From assembly GCF_014692505.1 (NCBI RefSeq), contig NZ_JACNYK010000001.1, forward strand, positions 1 through 64,000: a DNA stretch of 64,000 nt. The letters run 5' to 3'. Positions 6,915 to 15,654 of this stretch are shown here, in pieces. The DNA comes from Sphingobacterium arenae. GTDB taxonomy: Bacteria; Bacteroidota; Bacteroidia; Sphingobacteriales; Sphingobacteriaceae. Made by a program: the position numbers and the translations under genes. How positions within the stretch are numbered: position 1 is the first letter of the stretch; each line of letters begins with the position of its first letter. The notes below the pieces were generated by a model. It was given only the letters and a program-made list of their open reading frames with translations, did not search any database and was not told where the DNA came from.

Positions 6915-8468
6915 TTACAGTTTAATTTCCTCGTCTTTGGAATTGAAGAATCTAAACTGTGTCAAATGATAAGATGATACGGTATTTAATTTAATCCATT
7001 TACCGTATTTAAAAAACCATTTGAGTCTAATGGAGAACAAACCAGACTTAATGTAGGCGCCTATATAGGGATGCACACAAAGTGTAACTCCCTTTTCGTT
7101 TTGCTCTTGTAAGATGTAACTCAAATTACTTTCGATATCGTCCAGCAATACAATGCTTGAACGAATCTCGCCAGTTCCTCCGCAGGCCGGACATTTCTCA
7201 TTGGTCACGACACTCATTTCAGGTCTGACGCGTTGTCGCGTTATTTGTACCAATCCAAATTTACTTGGTGGAAGAATGGTATGCTTGGCACGATCGTTTG
7301 CCATGCACTCTTTCAAAAACCCGTACAACTCTTTGCGATTGGTTGGTTTATGCATATCGATAAAATCAATAACCACAATTCCACCCATATCACGCAATCG
7401 CAATTGCCTTGCGATCTCCTTTGCTGCTTCTTTATTAACCAGCAGCGCATTTTCTTCTTGGTTTTCTTTACTGGCAATCCGGTTACCGCTGTTGACATCC
7501 ACAACGTGGAGCGCTTCTGTGTGCTCGATAACGAGGTAAGCACCGCCCTGCAGGTTTACCGTTTTGCCGAAAGCCGCCTTAATTTGTTTTTCTACGCCAA
7601 AATGGTCGAAAATAGGCTCCTTATGCTTATAAAGCTTGACTATTTTTTCCAGGTCGGGTGAAATTTCCTGCACATACGATTTTACTTCCTCGTATAACGC
7701 ATAATCATTGACATGAATATGTGCGAATTCATCCGTTAAGATATCGCGCAAAATGGTAGAAGCTCTATCCATCTCGCCCAATACTTTTTGGGCTGGTTCC
7801 ACACTTTTAAGGCGTCTGGTAAAAAGTTCCCATTTCGAGATTAAATCTAAAAGGTCTTTCTCTAATTCGTCAACACCTTTTCCTTCTGAAACTGTACGGA
7901 TGATAACGCCAAAGTTCGGTGGTTTGATACTTTCCACGATCTTCTTCAGTCTATTCCGCTCAGCATTGCCTTTTATTCTCTTGGAGATGGAAACTGCGCT
8001 CGAAAATGGAACCAATACAACAAATCTACCTGCGATGGATAGGTCCGAACTTAATCGAGGACCTTTAGTCGAGATAGGTTCTTTGGCAATCTGCACTGGT
8101 AAAAGTAGGTTCCGACTTAATATGTCCGAAATCTTTCCCGCTTTATCAATGTCCTTTTCAAGCTTCAAACTATTGAGCAGCTTCTCTTGATAGCTGCCAT
8201 TCTTTACTATTCGTGTTAGCTTGAGCAAAGACTGAACCTGAGGTCCTAAATCCAAATAATGTAAGAACGCATCTTTTTCGTAGCCCACATCTACGAAAGC
8301 AGCATTGAGGCCTGGCATGATCTTTTTAATCCGCCCTAGATAAATATCGCCTACGGCAAAATTATTATCGGCCTGCTCCTTGTTCAGCTCAACAAGCTGT
8401 TTGTCCTGTAGTAAAGCAATAGTCACTCCCTTGTCGGGAGTTGAATCAATAATTAATTCCTTTACCAA
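6915..8468 (-). CDS. rng: Ribonuclease G/E family endoribonuclease
   Basis: A 517-residue RNase E/G catalytic protein that processes rRNA and initiates mRNA decay. An S1-like RNA-binding region spans about residues 35-125. Metal-binding carboxylates are Asp324 (HVVDVNSGNR) and Asp368 (VVIDFIDM). The zinc-link motif CPAC is at residues 426-429, followed by the small terminal domain. Length fits RNase G rather than E, with no long disordered tail. It lies downstream of a tiny basic ribosome-type gene and is separated from it by a strong terminator. Confidence 0.94.
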   Translation of the reverse strand: MVKELIIDSTPDKGVTIALLQDKQLVELNKEQADNNFAVGDIYLGRIKKIMPGLNAAFVDVGYEKDAFLHYLDLGPQVQSLLKLTRIVKNGSYQEKLLNSLKLEKDIDKAGKISDILSRNLLLPVQIAKEPISTKGPRLSSDLSIAGRFVVLVPFSSAVSISKRIKGNAERNRLKKIVESIKPPNFGVIIRTVSEGKGVDELEKDLLDLISKWELFTRRLKSVEPAQKVLGEMDRASTILRDILTDEFAHIHVNDYALYEEVKSYVQEISPDLEKIVKLYKHKEPIFDHFGVEKQIKAAFGKTVNLQGGAYLVIEHTEALHVVDVNSGNRIASKENQEENALLVNKEAAKEIARQLRLRDMGGIVVIDFIDMHKPTNRKELYGFLKECMANDRAKHTILPPSKFGLVQITRQRVRPEMSVVTNEKCPACGGTGEIRSSIVLLDDIESNLSYILQEQNEKGVTLCVHPYIGAYIKSGLFSIRLKWFFKYGKWIKLNTVSSYHLTQFRFFNSKDEEIKL

Positions 8469-8540
8469 CAGCTACTCATTTACGGCTCTATACACATGGT
8501 ATATAACCTGATGAAACATAAAAACGTATTAATGAAAAAA

Positions 8541-8578
8541 TACAATCTATAGTTTCATCTAAAAAACTATAGATTGTA
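8541..8578 (-). terminator. Intrinsic terminator after the 29-codon gene
   Basis: A perfect 15-bp inverted repeat (8541-8555 with 8564-8578) around an 8-base loop. Read leftward, the stem is followed by six T residues. It ends transcripts from the TPR/mini-protein side before rng. Confidence 0.8.
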
Positions 8579-8617
8579 TGACATCTTAAAGGTTTTTACC
8601 TAAAAGACCAACAAGTT

Positions 8618-8707
8618 TTATTTCTTCTTGTGTCTATTCTTTCTTAAACGTTTTTTACGCTTGTGCGTAGCCATTTTGTGTCTTTTTCTTTTTTTTCCGC
8701 TTGGCAT
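8618..8707 (-). CDS. 29-residue basic protein, AURKAIP1/COX24-like
   Basis: ATG at 8707 (minus) opens MPSGKKRKRHK, then MATHKRKKRLRKNRHKKK and a TAA stop: 29 residues, over half of them Lys, Arg or His. The KMATHKRKKRLRKNRHK core is the AURKAIP1/COX24 motif known from the mitochondrial small-subunit protein mS38 and conserved as a mini-gene in Bacteroidota. A role on the small ribosomal subunit is therefore likely. It lies between the TPR gene and rng and is followed by a clear terminator. It is easily missed because of its size. Confidence 0.8.
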   Translation of the reverse strand: MPSGKKRKRHKMATHKRKKRLRKNRHKKK

Positions 8708-8744
8708 AGCTTTAATGTTTTTAATGAATAAATTAATATGTTAA

Positions 8745-9578
8745 TTACTTGCTGAGTTCTTCGACACGTCTGTCGATGAACTGAGATAGGGTTGGATCTG
8801 CCGCCATCTCCTTACTTTTCTGAAAAGCAGCGATGGCTTCGTTCTTCAATCCAATATTTTCATAACCCGTTGCTAAATAAAAATATGATTCCGCATCGGG
8901 GCTTAACTCGACAACCGTTTTGAATCGCTCAATCGCTTTGTCGAATTGTCGAGACTGTAGAGAGAACAGTCCCAATGTCTTATTCGCATTGATGTTTTTT
9001 GGTTCCTTCGCAACAACCTCCTGTAACAAGGCAATTCCAGCCATTGGGTTTCCTCCACCTGTTACCATCGCCGCGCCTAATCCTGTTTTTGCGTCCAAAT
9101 TGTTTTCGTCTAGAGCGGTTGCTTTTTCATACGACCGAATGGCTAATCTGTTCAGTTCTGCTGACATTGCTGTATCTTGCAGATTTGTGTATGCCGTCCG
9201 GTAGGCGTCACCAGCTTTCAACAAATACTCAAACTTGGGTGAAATCTCGGCCATCTCCTCGTAGATAAACCCTTGCGGAGCAAACTTTGCTACATCATCC
9301 CATTTTTGTACTAATTGTTCCAATAACGCCAGTTTCTCGTCGCCATTGGCTTGAGCAATTTTTTCTTCCAGTGCCGTAATTTCCTGTGCAATACTGGTAT
9401 TTATCGACTGCTTGGTAATTTCTGAGACACTTTTAAGGTTAAAAGCTGACGAAGCTGCTGCATCCGCCGAATCATTTGCTCCTTTGTTTTCGTCTACCAA
9501 ACCTTTTATAGGGCGCGCCAAAAGTCCTCCCATTAAGGCGACTATAATAACGATCACTACAATTTGTTTGGTATTCAT
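8745..9578 (-). CDS. Membrane-anchored tetratricopeptide repeat protein
   Basis: A 277-residue protein. Residues 5-25 (QIVVIVIIVALMGGLLARPI) form a signal anchor. The next 30 are low-complexity Ala/Ser/Asp, and from about residue 100 there are TPR-type helices, with a repeat around FNRLAIRSYEKATALDENN-like segments and two clear units at about 195-260 (KTLGLFSLQSRQFDKAIERF; YFYLATGYENIGLKNEAIAAF). It lies 12 bases after the HU gene and is probably cotranscribed with it. It is likely a protein-protein scaffold at the membrane; the partner is unknown. Confidence 0.8.
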   Translation of the reverse strand: MNTKQIVVIVIIVALMGGLLARPIKGLVDENKGANDSADAAASSAFNLKSVSEITKQSINTSIAQEITALEEKIAQANGDEKLALLEQLVQKWDDVAKFAPQGFIYEEMAEISPKFEYLLKAGDAYRTAYTNLQDTAMSAELNRLAIRSYEKATALDENNLDAKTGLGAAMVTGGGNPMAGIALLQEVVAKEPKNINANKTLGLFSLQSRQFDKAIERFKTVVELSPDAESYFYLATGYENIGLKNEAIAAFQKSKEMAADPTLSQFIDRRVEELSK

Positions 9579-9590
9579 CTTTGTTCAGTT

Positions 9591-9875
9591 TTACTTGTTG
9601 CCTTGTTTTACTTTCTCCACAAAAACTTTTGCCGGTTTAAAGCTTGGCACATAGTGTGCCGGAATAATAATCGCTGTGTTTTTTGAAATATTACGAGCTG
9701 TTTTCTCCGCTCTTTTCTTCACAACAAAACTTCCGAAACCTCTAACGTACACATTCTCTCCGCTAATCATTGCATTTTTTACTACTTTAAAAAACGCTTC
9801 TACTGTTTCTTGAACATCCACTTTCTCTAAGCCTGTTTTATTAGAGATTTCCGCAATAATTTCTGCTTTAGTCAT
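9591..9875 (-). CDS. HU-family DNA-binding protein
   Basis: A 94-residue histone-like protein: MTKAEIIAEISNKTGL at the N-terminus, the signature VYVRGFGSFVVKKRAEKTARN (about residues 43-63) leading into the flexible DNA-bending arm, and a basic C-terminus. It acts as a dimer that bends DNA in the nucleoid. A -7 element (complement of 9936-9943, TACTTTTG) lies about 60 bases upstream, so HU and the TPR gene likely share that promoter. Confidence 0.95.
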   Translation of the reverse strand: MTKAEIIAEISNKTGLEKVDVQETVEAFFKVVKNAMISGENVYVRGFGSFVVKKRAEKTARNISKNTAIIIPAHYVPSFKPAKVFVEKVKQGNK

Positions 9876-9935
9876 ATCTGTTTTTACTGTAATTATTTAT
9901 TTCTCAACCCTTAACGCAACAGCAGTTTGGGGATG

Positions 9936-9943
9936 CAAAAGTA
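9936..9943 (-). promoter_or_regulatory. -7 element for the HU gene
   Basis: The complement reads TACTTTTG, fitting TAnnTTTG. The leader to the HU start codon is about 55 bases. Confidence 0.5.
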
Positions 9944-10088
9944 TCTTTTTTTTATGACGATTAAAAATTTATTTTGTTTTTTTACCAAACTCTACCTATT
10001 CAAAAACTTTTCTGTATCAACCATTTACTATATTTCAGTTGGGCTAAGCCTAAATATAGGGACACCGTCCTTATCCGCTTCGTCCGTT

Positions 10089-10547
10089 CTAATACAATTT
10101 TAGTGGGATATTCAAGGCTATGGAACCGGTTAGTCCCTTTAGCGACTTAAAATTTTCTTTCGTCCTTATATCGAATCCGTAACCTATTCCCAAATCGATA
10201 ATGGACAGGACACTAATGCCCACCTTTGGGGTAAGTGTATAGGGCGTGGCCTCTGCTTGTACAAAGGGAAAGATTAAACGATTGCTCAAGTAATAGGTCA
10301 TACCAAGTTCCGGGATAACGGTTGTTTTGTTTTGCATCCACGTAAAGTTAGCTCCAGCATTAAGCTTTATATATTGATAATTATTCGGTGCAAACAGCCC
10401 CCAACCTGATGCTTTCAAGAAGTTTCCACTTTGGTATTGCCACCCGACTGATGGCCCCCATATCCAGCCTAATTTTTGTGGATTTTGTGCTTGTAATATT
10501 CCTGTCCAACAACAATAAATGATTATCAATCCCAGTATTATCTTCAT
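10089..10547 (-). CDS. Small outer-membrane beta-barrel-like protein, unknown function
   Basis: 152 residues from the ATG at 10547, where a signal peptide begins (MKIILGLIIIYCCWTGILQAQ, cleavage probable after the AQ). The frame is open 10 codons further upstream, but those codons precede the signal peptide. The mature part alternates hydrophobic and polar residues in short strands (YQYIKLNAGANFTW, TTVIPELGMTYYL, LTPKVGISVLSIIDLGIGYG), which fits a porin-like barrel or a small lipocalin-like barrel. No family recognised. It is an isolated gene; the next 250 bases toward the efflux operon show nothing clear. Confidence 0.6.
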   Translation of the reverse strand: MKIILGLIIIYCCWTGILQAQNPQKLGWIWGPSVGWQYQSGNFLKASGWGLFAPNNYQYIKLNAGANFTWMQNKTTVIPELGMTYYLSNRLIFPFVQAEATPYTLTPKVGISVLSIIDLGIGYGFDIRTKENFKSLKGLTGSIALNIPLKLY

Positions 10548-10805
10548 ATCTCCGAATTTCCGCCTAAATTTAACCATTTTTTTCTATTTCATAGGCTGCG
10601 TATTCCCTGGAATAAATTCATCAACAACCAAATTCTTTGATCAACCACGATAAACTTTCTATTGTCTAGTAATAGTGGTTCACAAAAAATTATCATTCGT
10701 CTTAACTTTTAAACAGCATGTACTTAAAAAAGCATCCTCACGCTAGAAACCTGCTCTCTTTTACATTTAAAAACAGGGGCTACAAGCGTTTTCCGTTTCA
10801 TCCGG

Positions 10806-11948
10806 TTAACTGGTCTTTTTATAGTTATAAATCGCCCATCCGTTAAGGACTACTGCAAAAACCACCATGATCAGAAAATGGGTCTTTATATTCGCGAATT
10901 CACTTCCTTTCAAAACAATCATTCGCATCACTTCGATAAAGTAGGTTACAGGGCTAAATTGTGTTATTACATAGGCCCATTTAGGCATACCGTCAATAGG
11001 TGTAAATAACCCACTCATCAAAATAAACACCATCATAAAGAAAAATGCTATCGACATTGCCTGCTGTTGAGTTTCTGTATAGGTGGAAATCAATAATCCC
11101 AAACCTAATACAGCAATCAAATACACCCCGAGGTAGGCATATAATAAGAATAAATTCCCTAACGGAATAATGCCATAAACGAGCCAGCCGACACCAAATA
11201 ACCCCATAGTGAATACAACAATACCGATAAACCAAAAAGGCAGGAGTTTTCCCAATATAAATTGATATTTTTTGATAGGCGTAACGTTGATTTGCTCTAT
11301 CGTTCCCACTTCTTTTTCTTTGACAATATTGAGCGCACACATATATGCCCCTATCATCGTAACCAGCAATGCTAAAATCCCCGGGACCATATAAAACCGA
11401 TAATTCATCGTCGGGTTAAACCAATTGGACGACGTTATTTCGATCGTTGGGAAGAGGTTGAATCTCGGCATCTGCGCCCATTCCATACGAACATCCGCGT
11501 TATAATCGGCAATGATGCGATTTAGATATGCACTTCCCAGATTGGCTTTCACACCATTAATAGCGTTGACGGCTACATAAAGCTGTTCCCCATCAGTCTG
11601 TCCGGCAGCCCCATCTTCACGAATAAGATTACGTTCAAAACCTTGTGGTATTTCCAATATTAAGTCGGCGCGGTCTTTTTCGATATCATCAAATGCCTCA
11701 TTAAATCCTATTACGTAATTCGCCAGCTTGAAATATCCCGAGGCCGTTATTTTTGAAATCAATTTATGCGAATAGGGGGAATGGTCGTGATCAACAATCG
11801 TGATGTTGATATTCTTGATTTCGTAGTCGGCAGCCAGAGGGAGAATAAGCAGCTGCATGATGGGCACGACAAATAGCAGGGGTAATAAAGCTTTATTTCG
11901 GAATATCTGCTTAAATTCTTTCTGTAATAAAAATTTCAGCGTTCTCAT
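10806..11948 (-). CDS. ABC-2 type permease, second subunit of the efflux operon
   Basis: A 380-residue permease with one N-terminal membrane segment (about 22-42), a large periplasmic domain (about 45-175), and five to six C-terminal helices (from about 185). This is the ABC-2/DrrB topology of YbhR/YbhS-like exporters. MVPGILALLVTMIGAYMCAL and the charged KEKEVGTIEQINVTP segment are typical. Its start overlaps the stop of the preceding permease gene by four bases. It is the last gene of the operon; with its sister it should form the membrane pore fed by the two ATPases. Confidence 0.88.
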   Translation of the reverse strand: MRTLKFLLQKEFKQIFRNKALLPLLFVVPIMQLLILPLAADYEIKNINITIVDHDHSPYSHKLISKITASGYFKLANYVIGFNEAFDDIEKDRADLILEIPQGFERNLIREDGAAGQTDGEQLYVAVNAINGVKANLGSAYLNRIIADYNADVRMEWAQMPRFNLFPTIEITSSNWFNPTMNYRFYMVPGILALLVTMIGAYMCALNIVKEKEVGTIEQINVTPIKKYQFILGKLLPFWFIGIVVFTMGLFGVGWLVYGIIPLGNLFLLYAYLGVYLIAVLGLGLLISTYTETQQQAMSIAFFFMMVFILMSGLFTPIDGMPKWAYVITQFSPVTYFIEVMRMIVLKGSEFANIKTHFLIMVVFAVVLNGWAIYNYKKTS

Positions 11949-13054
11949 GTCAAACGGATTTTAAATGTTTTGATATTAACGACCAGTAGTAGCATCGTCA
12001 TTGTCAATAGGACGAGCGTTTCTTTCCATATTGCCGAAAAACCTAATCCTTTGACCATAACGGATTTTACAATAATATAATACCATTTAGCTGGAATAAT
12101 ATGCGACACCAGTTGTAAGGGATACGGCATATTTTCCAGTGGAAACATAAAACCGGTAAATAGAATGGAAGGCACTAACATGCCCATCAGCGAAATCAAC
12201 ATGGCCGACTGCTGCGAGGCGGTACGGTTAGAAATTAATAAGCCTAGTGAGAGAGCGGTGATAATAAACAGTGTACTTACGGCATACAAAAGCAAGATAC
12301 TGCCGTTAATCGGCATGCCTAGCACCAAAACACTCAGCAACAAAATGATGGTTAAATTAATCAGCGATAAAGCAAGATAGGGCATCGCTTTCGACACAAT
12401 AATTAAAAAGGGGCTGAACGGCGAAACCAACAATACTTCCATTGTTCCGGTTTCTTTTTCTTTCACGATGGCAACGGAAGTCATCAGCACGCAAACGAGC
12501 AATAAAATCAACGACATCACTCCCGGAACAAAATTTACGGCTGCTTTCAGCTCCGGATTATAAAGCATCCTTACTTCGGTATTGATTTGATAGGGCACGC
12601 GTTGTAATTGCATCAACTCGTTCTGATAATCCATCACGATTTGATTGGCATACCCGCTGATCGCCGTTGCGGTATTGGGATCGGACGCATCGGTAATCAA
12701 CTGCACCTGTGCCTTATGCTGATGCAATAAATCACTATTGAAATTAGCAGGAAAGACAACCGCCATTTTTATTTCCCCATCTTTAAACGCTGTTTCAATC
12801 TGTTTATGGTTTAATAATATACGTTGGATATCAAATTGTTGGCTTGCTTGCAGCTTTCCTATAATTTGTTGCGAAGCATCATCTTTTGCATAATCACAGA
12901 CGACGATTTTTGCATTTGTGATTTCGTTGGTCAGCGCAAAACCAAAAAGGATGATCTGCACTATGGGCAACCCAAACAGCATCAACAGTGTCTTTCTGTC
13001 TCGAAAAACGTGCAAAAATTCTTTCTTTATGAAGGTCGAAATATTATCCATCAT
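11945..13054 (-). CDS. ABC-2 type permease, first subunit of the efflux operon
   Basis: 369 residues with the same plan as its downstream neighbour: an N-terminal helix, a periplasmic domain, then a helix cluster from about residue 175 with VKEKETGTMEVLLVSPF. It overlaps the genes on both sides by four bases, so the permeases are coupled to the ATPase gene. Together they resemble YbhR and YbhS of Escherichia coli, which export drugs and cations. The substrate cannot be read from the sequence. Confidence 0.88.
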   Translation of the reverse strand: MMDNISTFIKKEFLHVFRDRKTLLMLFGLPIVQIILFGFALTNEITNAKIVVCDYAKDDASQQIIGKLQASQQFDIQRILLNHKQIETAFKDGEIKMAVVFPANFNSDLLHQHKAQVQLITDASDPNTATAISGYANQIVMDYQNELMQLQRVPYQINTEVRMLYNPELKAAVNFVPGVMSLILLLVCVLMTSVAIVKEKETGTMEVLLVSPFSPFLIIVSKAMPYLALSLINLTIILLLSVLVLGMPINGSILLLYAVSTLFIITALSLGLLISNRTASQQSAMLISLMGMLVPSILFTGFMFPLENMPYPLQLVSHIIPAKWYYIIVKSVMVKGLGFSAIWKETLVLLTMTMLLLVVNIKTFKIRLT

Positions 13055-13788
13055 TCACTCCTTTTCGCTCCTCTTGCTAATCTATAAAAAACTTCATCCA
13101 TAGACGTCACAGCGTATTCTTGTTTCAATTTCGCTGGTGTATCAAGTGCTTTTATTTCACCGTCTACCATCATCGAGATCCGGTTACAATATTCCGCCTC
13201 ATCCATATAATGTGTGGTCACGAAAACCGTGATACCACTATCCGCTGCTTCGTATATCAGATCCCAAAACTGACGCCTGGTTACGGGATCAACACCACCT
13301 GTCGGTTCATCAAGAAAAACAATTTTGGGTTCATGAAGAATGGCTACCGAGAAGGATAGCTTTTGCTTCCAGCCCAAGGGCAATGCACCGACCATCTTTT
13401 TAGCTTCACATTCCATACCTAATGTTCCTATCAGCTGCTCACTTTTTTCTTTCAATTGCTTATCCGACAGACCGTATATACCACCAAAAAAACGAATATT
13501 TTCTAGGATGGTTAAATCCTCATACAGCGAAAACTTCTGGCTCATATAGCCGATGTTCTTTTTGATTTCTTCGGTTTGCTTATAAATATCGAATCCGGCA
13601 ATAGTCGCCGTTCCCGACGAGGGTTTAGATAAGCCGCACAACATACGCATCGCCGTTGTTTTTCCGGCACCATTCGCTCCAAGAAAACCAAATATTTCTC
13701 CTCGATACACATCAAAGGTGATTTCATTGGCGGCGATAAAATCGCCGAATCGTTTTGTAAGTTTGTCAGTATGTATTACAGTGTCCAT
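13051..13788 (-). CDS. ABC transporter ATPase, second of the efflux operon
   Basis: 245 residues starting MDTVIHTDKLTKRFGDF. The ATG at 13788 lies three bases after the preceding stop and is preferred over an ATG ten codons upstream. Motifs: Walker A GANGAGKTT, Q-loop YMSQKFSLYEDL, a degenerate signature (ALPLGWKQKLSF instead of LSGG), and Walker B IVFLDEPTGGVDP with the H-loop THYMDEAEYC. The altered signature is usual in one half of YbhF-type ATPase pairs. The stop overlaps the permease start. Confidence 0.9.
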   Translation of the reverse strand: MDTVIHTDKLTKRFGDFIAANEITFDVYRGEIFGFLGANGAGKTTAMRMLCGLSKPSSGTATIAGFDIYKQTEEIKKNIGYMSQKFSLYEDLTILENIRFFGGIYGLSDKQLKEKSEQLIGTLGMECEAKKMVGALPLGWKQKLSFSVAILHEPKIVFLDEPTGGVDPVTRRQFWDLIYEAADSGITVFVTTHYMDEAEYCNRISMMVDGEIKALDTPAKLKQEYAVTSMDEVFYRLARGAKRSE

Positions 13789-13790
13789 TC

Positions 13791-14708
13791 TTAATCTTCC
13801 ATTAATTTGATAAAACAATCTTCAATGGTTGGCGTGATTGGCCTTAGCTCTATATTGGTATGTTGTTTTTCTTCCAAAACACGGATGAGCTTCTCATTCA
13901 TATTCTGATTATTATCTTTGAATGTAACATGATGGTATGCACCAAACGCGTTACAGCTTTTTATGATTCCGGTATTTTTTAAATCCTGCAACAGACTCCC
14001 CATATTATCTGACTTCACAGCAAAAAGGCTTTCCGAAAATTTCCCTATAATGTTTTCGGGTGTGTCGATAGACATGATGCGCCCGTCCTGTATCAACGCA
14101 ATCCGCTCGCAAAGTGTGGCTTCATCCATATAGGGAGTAGAGACCAATATGGTAATACCTTGCTGTTTCAGGCGTTTTAGCATCTCCCAAAATTCTTTTC
14201 TAGAAACGACATCCACACCTGTGGTTGGTTCATCTAGAAAGAGAATAGTTGGGCGATGTATCAATGCGCAGCATAATGCTAACTTCTGCTTCATACCACC
14301 CGAAAGTTTACCCGCTCTCCGATCCTTAAAAGGCTCTAATTGTATGTATATATCCTTGATAAGGTCGTAGTTTTCTTTTACACTGGTATTAAATATCGAC
14401 GCAAAAAAGTTCAGGTTTTCCTGTACCGATAAATCCTGATACAAAGAGAATCTACCCGGCATATAACCCACATTTTTACGAATAGTCTTATAATCTTTCA
14501 CCACATCAAAACCATTTACAGAAGCTGTTCCCCCATTCGGTAAAAGCAAGGTGGTGAGGATTCGAAAAATGCTCGTTTTGCCCGCACCGTCGGGTCCAAT
14601 CAATCCAAACAATTCACCCTTGTCGACATGAAATGACACAGCATTTACTGCCTGCACAATTCCTTTATTATAGGTCTTCGAAATATTATTTAAAATAACG
14701 TCTTTCAT
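13791..14708 (-). CDS. ABC transporter ATPase, first of the efflux operon
   Basis: 305 residues: Walker A GPDGAGKTS, signature KLSGGMKQKLALCCAL, Walker B ILFLDEPTTGVD, and a C-terminal extension (about residues 215-305) typical of CcmA/DrrA-type exporters. With the next ATPase it equals the two halves of the fused protein YbhF, here split into two genes. It starts four bases inside the end of the membrane-fusion gene. Confidence 0.92.
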   Translation of the reverse strand: MKDVILNNISKTYNKGIVQAVNAVSFHVDKGELFGLIGPDGAGKTSIFRILTTLLLPNGGTASVNGFDVVKDYKTIRKNVGYMPGRFSLYQDLSVQENLNFFASIFNTSVKENYDLIKDIYIQLEPFKDRRAGKLSGGMKQKLALCCALIHRPTILFLDEPTTGVDVVSRKEFWEMLKRLKQQGITILVSTPYMDEATLCERIALIQDGRIMSIDTPENIIGKFSESLFAVKSDNMGSLLQDLKNTGIIKSCNAFGAYHHVTFKDNNQNMNEKLIRVLEEKQHTNIELRPITPTIEDCFIKLMED

Positions 14709-15643
14709 TTTCCACTGTTCATTTTTCCCTCTCCATGAAATAAAACCTCCCCATACATACCAATTTTATATGTACCATCATTCGTAACCTTTACCTTTAT
14801 CGCATAAACCATATTTGCTCGCTCGTCTTTCGTTTGTATAGTTTTTGGGGTAAACTCTGCTTTGTCACTGATCCAGGCTATCATCCCCTTCACTTCCTTA
14901 TACCCTCCGTTACCATCGTCCGTTCTAACGATCACCTTTTGGTTGAGTTTGATTTGTGGCAACTGATTTCCGGTAATATATGCCCGCAGAATGATATTGG
15001 ACAGATCAGCGATTTTATACAATGGTTTCCCTATGGTTGCCATCTCATTGGTTTCGGTATATTTTGTTAAGACTGTTCCGGCTATCGGGTTTACAATATG
15101 GCATTTGCCCAACCGGTCTTCTAACTGTTCGATCTGTACTTCTAACGGAATAACATCTTTGTTAATGCCTTCGCTAGAAATGCTTAAAGATGATTTTTGC
15201 GCTTCAATTTGCTTCTTCAGCACGTCAATTTGTGCGTTCATATCGTCTAACTGCTTGGGTGTAGCGGCATCGCCTTTTACCAGATTGGCTATTCTGACTT
15301 TCTCTCTTTCAGACGTCCTTAGCTGTTCCTGCAAAGCAGATAACTGAATCGGAATGTTCGGTTTCTTCCCGGCTAATGCGATTACCTGCGCCTCCAATTG
15401 TTTTTTTTGTAGATACAATTGCATACTGTCAATATAACCGATACGTTGCCCGGCTTGTATGGTTTGCCCTTCCTGAATATCAAAAACTTTTAACATTCCT
15501 TGGGTTTCTGCTGATATGATCGTCTCTTCGGCTTCAAACAAACCGGAAGCATCAAAAGAATGTCGATTACTATTGCACGCCGATAAAATAACTATTACCA
15601 TTATCTTAAATAAGACGTATCGATTTTCTGGGGTTGTATTCAT
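14705..15643 (-). CDS. HlyD-family periplasmic adaptor, putative lipoprotein
   Basis: 312 residues. An N-terminal hydrophobic stretch ends in a lipobox, VILSAC (Cys23), so it is probably a lipoprotein. The barrel-sandwich hybrid domain (GMLKVFDIQEGQTIQAGQRIGYI; second half GTVLTKYTETNEMATIGKPLYKI) flanks a coiled-coil hairpin rich in Lys, Glu and Gln (about residues 85-175). It bridges the inner-membrane ABC exporter to the TolC-like channel encoded just upstream. It corresponds to YbhG in the E. coli system. Confidence 0.9.
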   Translation of the reverse strand: MNTTPENRYVLFKIMVIVILSACNSNRHSFDASGLFEAEETIISAETQGMLKVFDIQEGQTIQAGQRIGYIDSMQLYLQKKQLEAQVIALAGKKPNIPIQLSALQEQLRTSEREKVRIANLVKGDAATPKQLDDMNAQIDVLKKQIEAQKSSLSISSEGINKDVIPLEVQIEQLEDRLGKCHIVNPIAGTVLTKYTETNEMATIGKPLYKIADLSNIILRAYITGNQLPQIKLNQKVIVRTDDGNGGYKEVKGMIAWISDKAEFTPKTIQTKDERANMVYAIKVKVTNDGTYKIGMYGEVLFHGEGKMNSGK

Positions 15644-15654
15644 GGTTGTCGATT

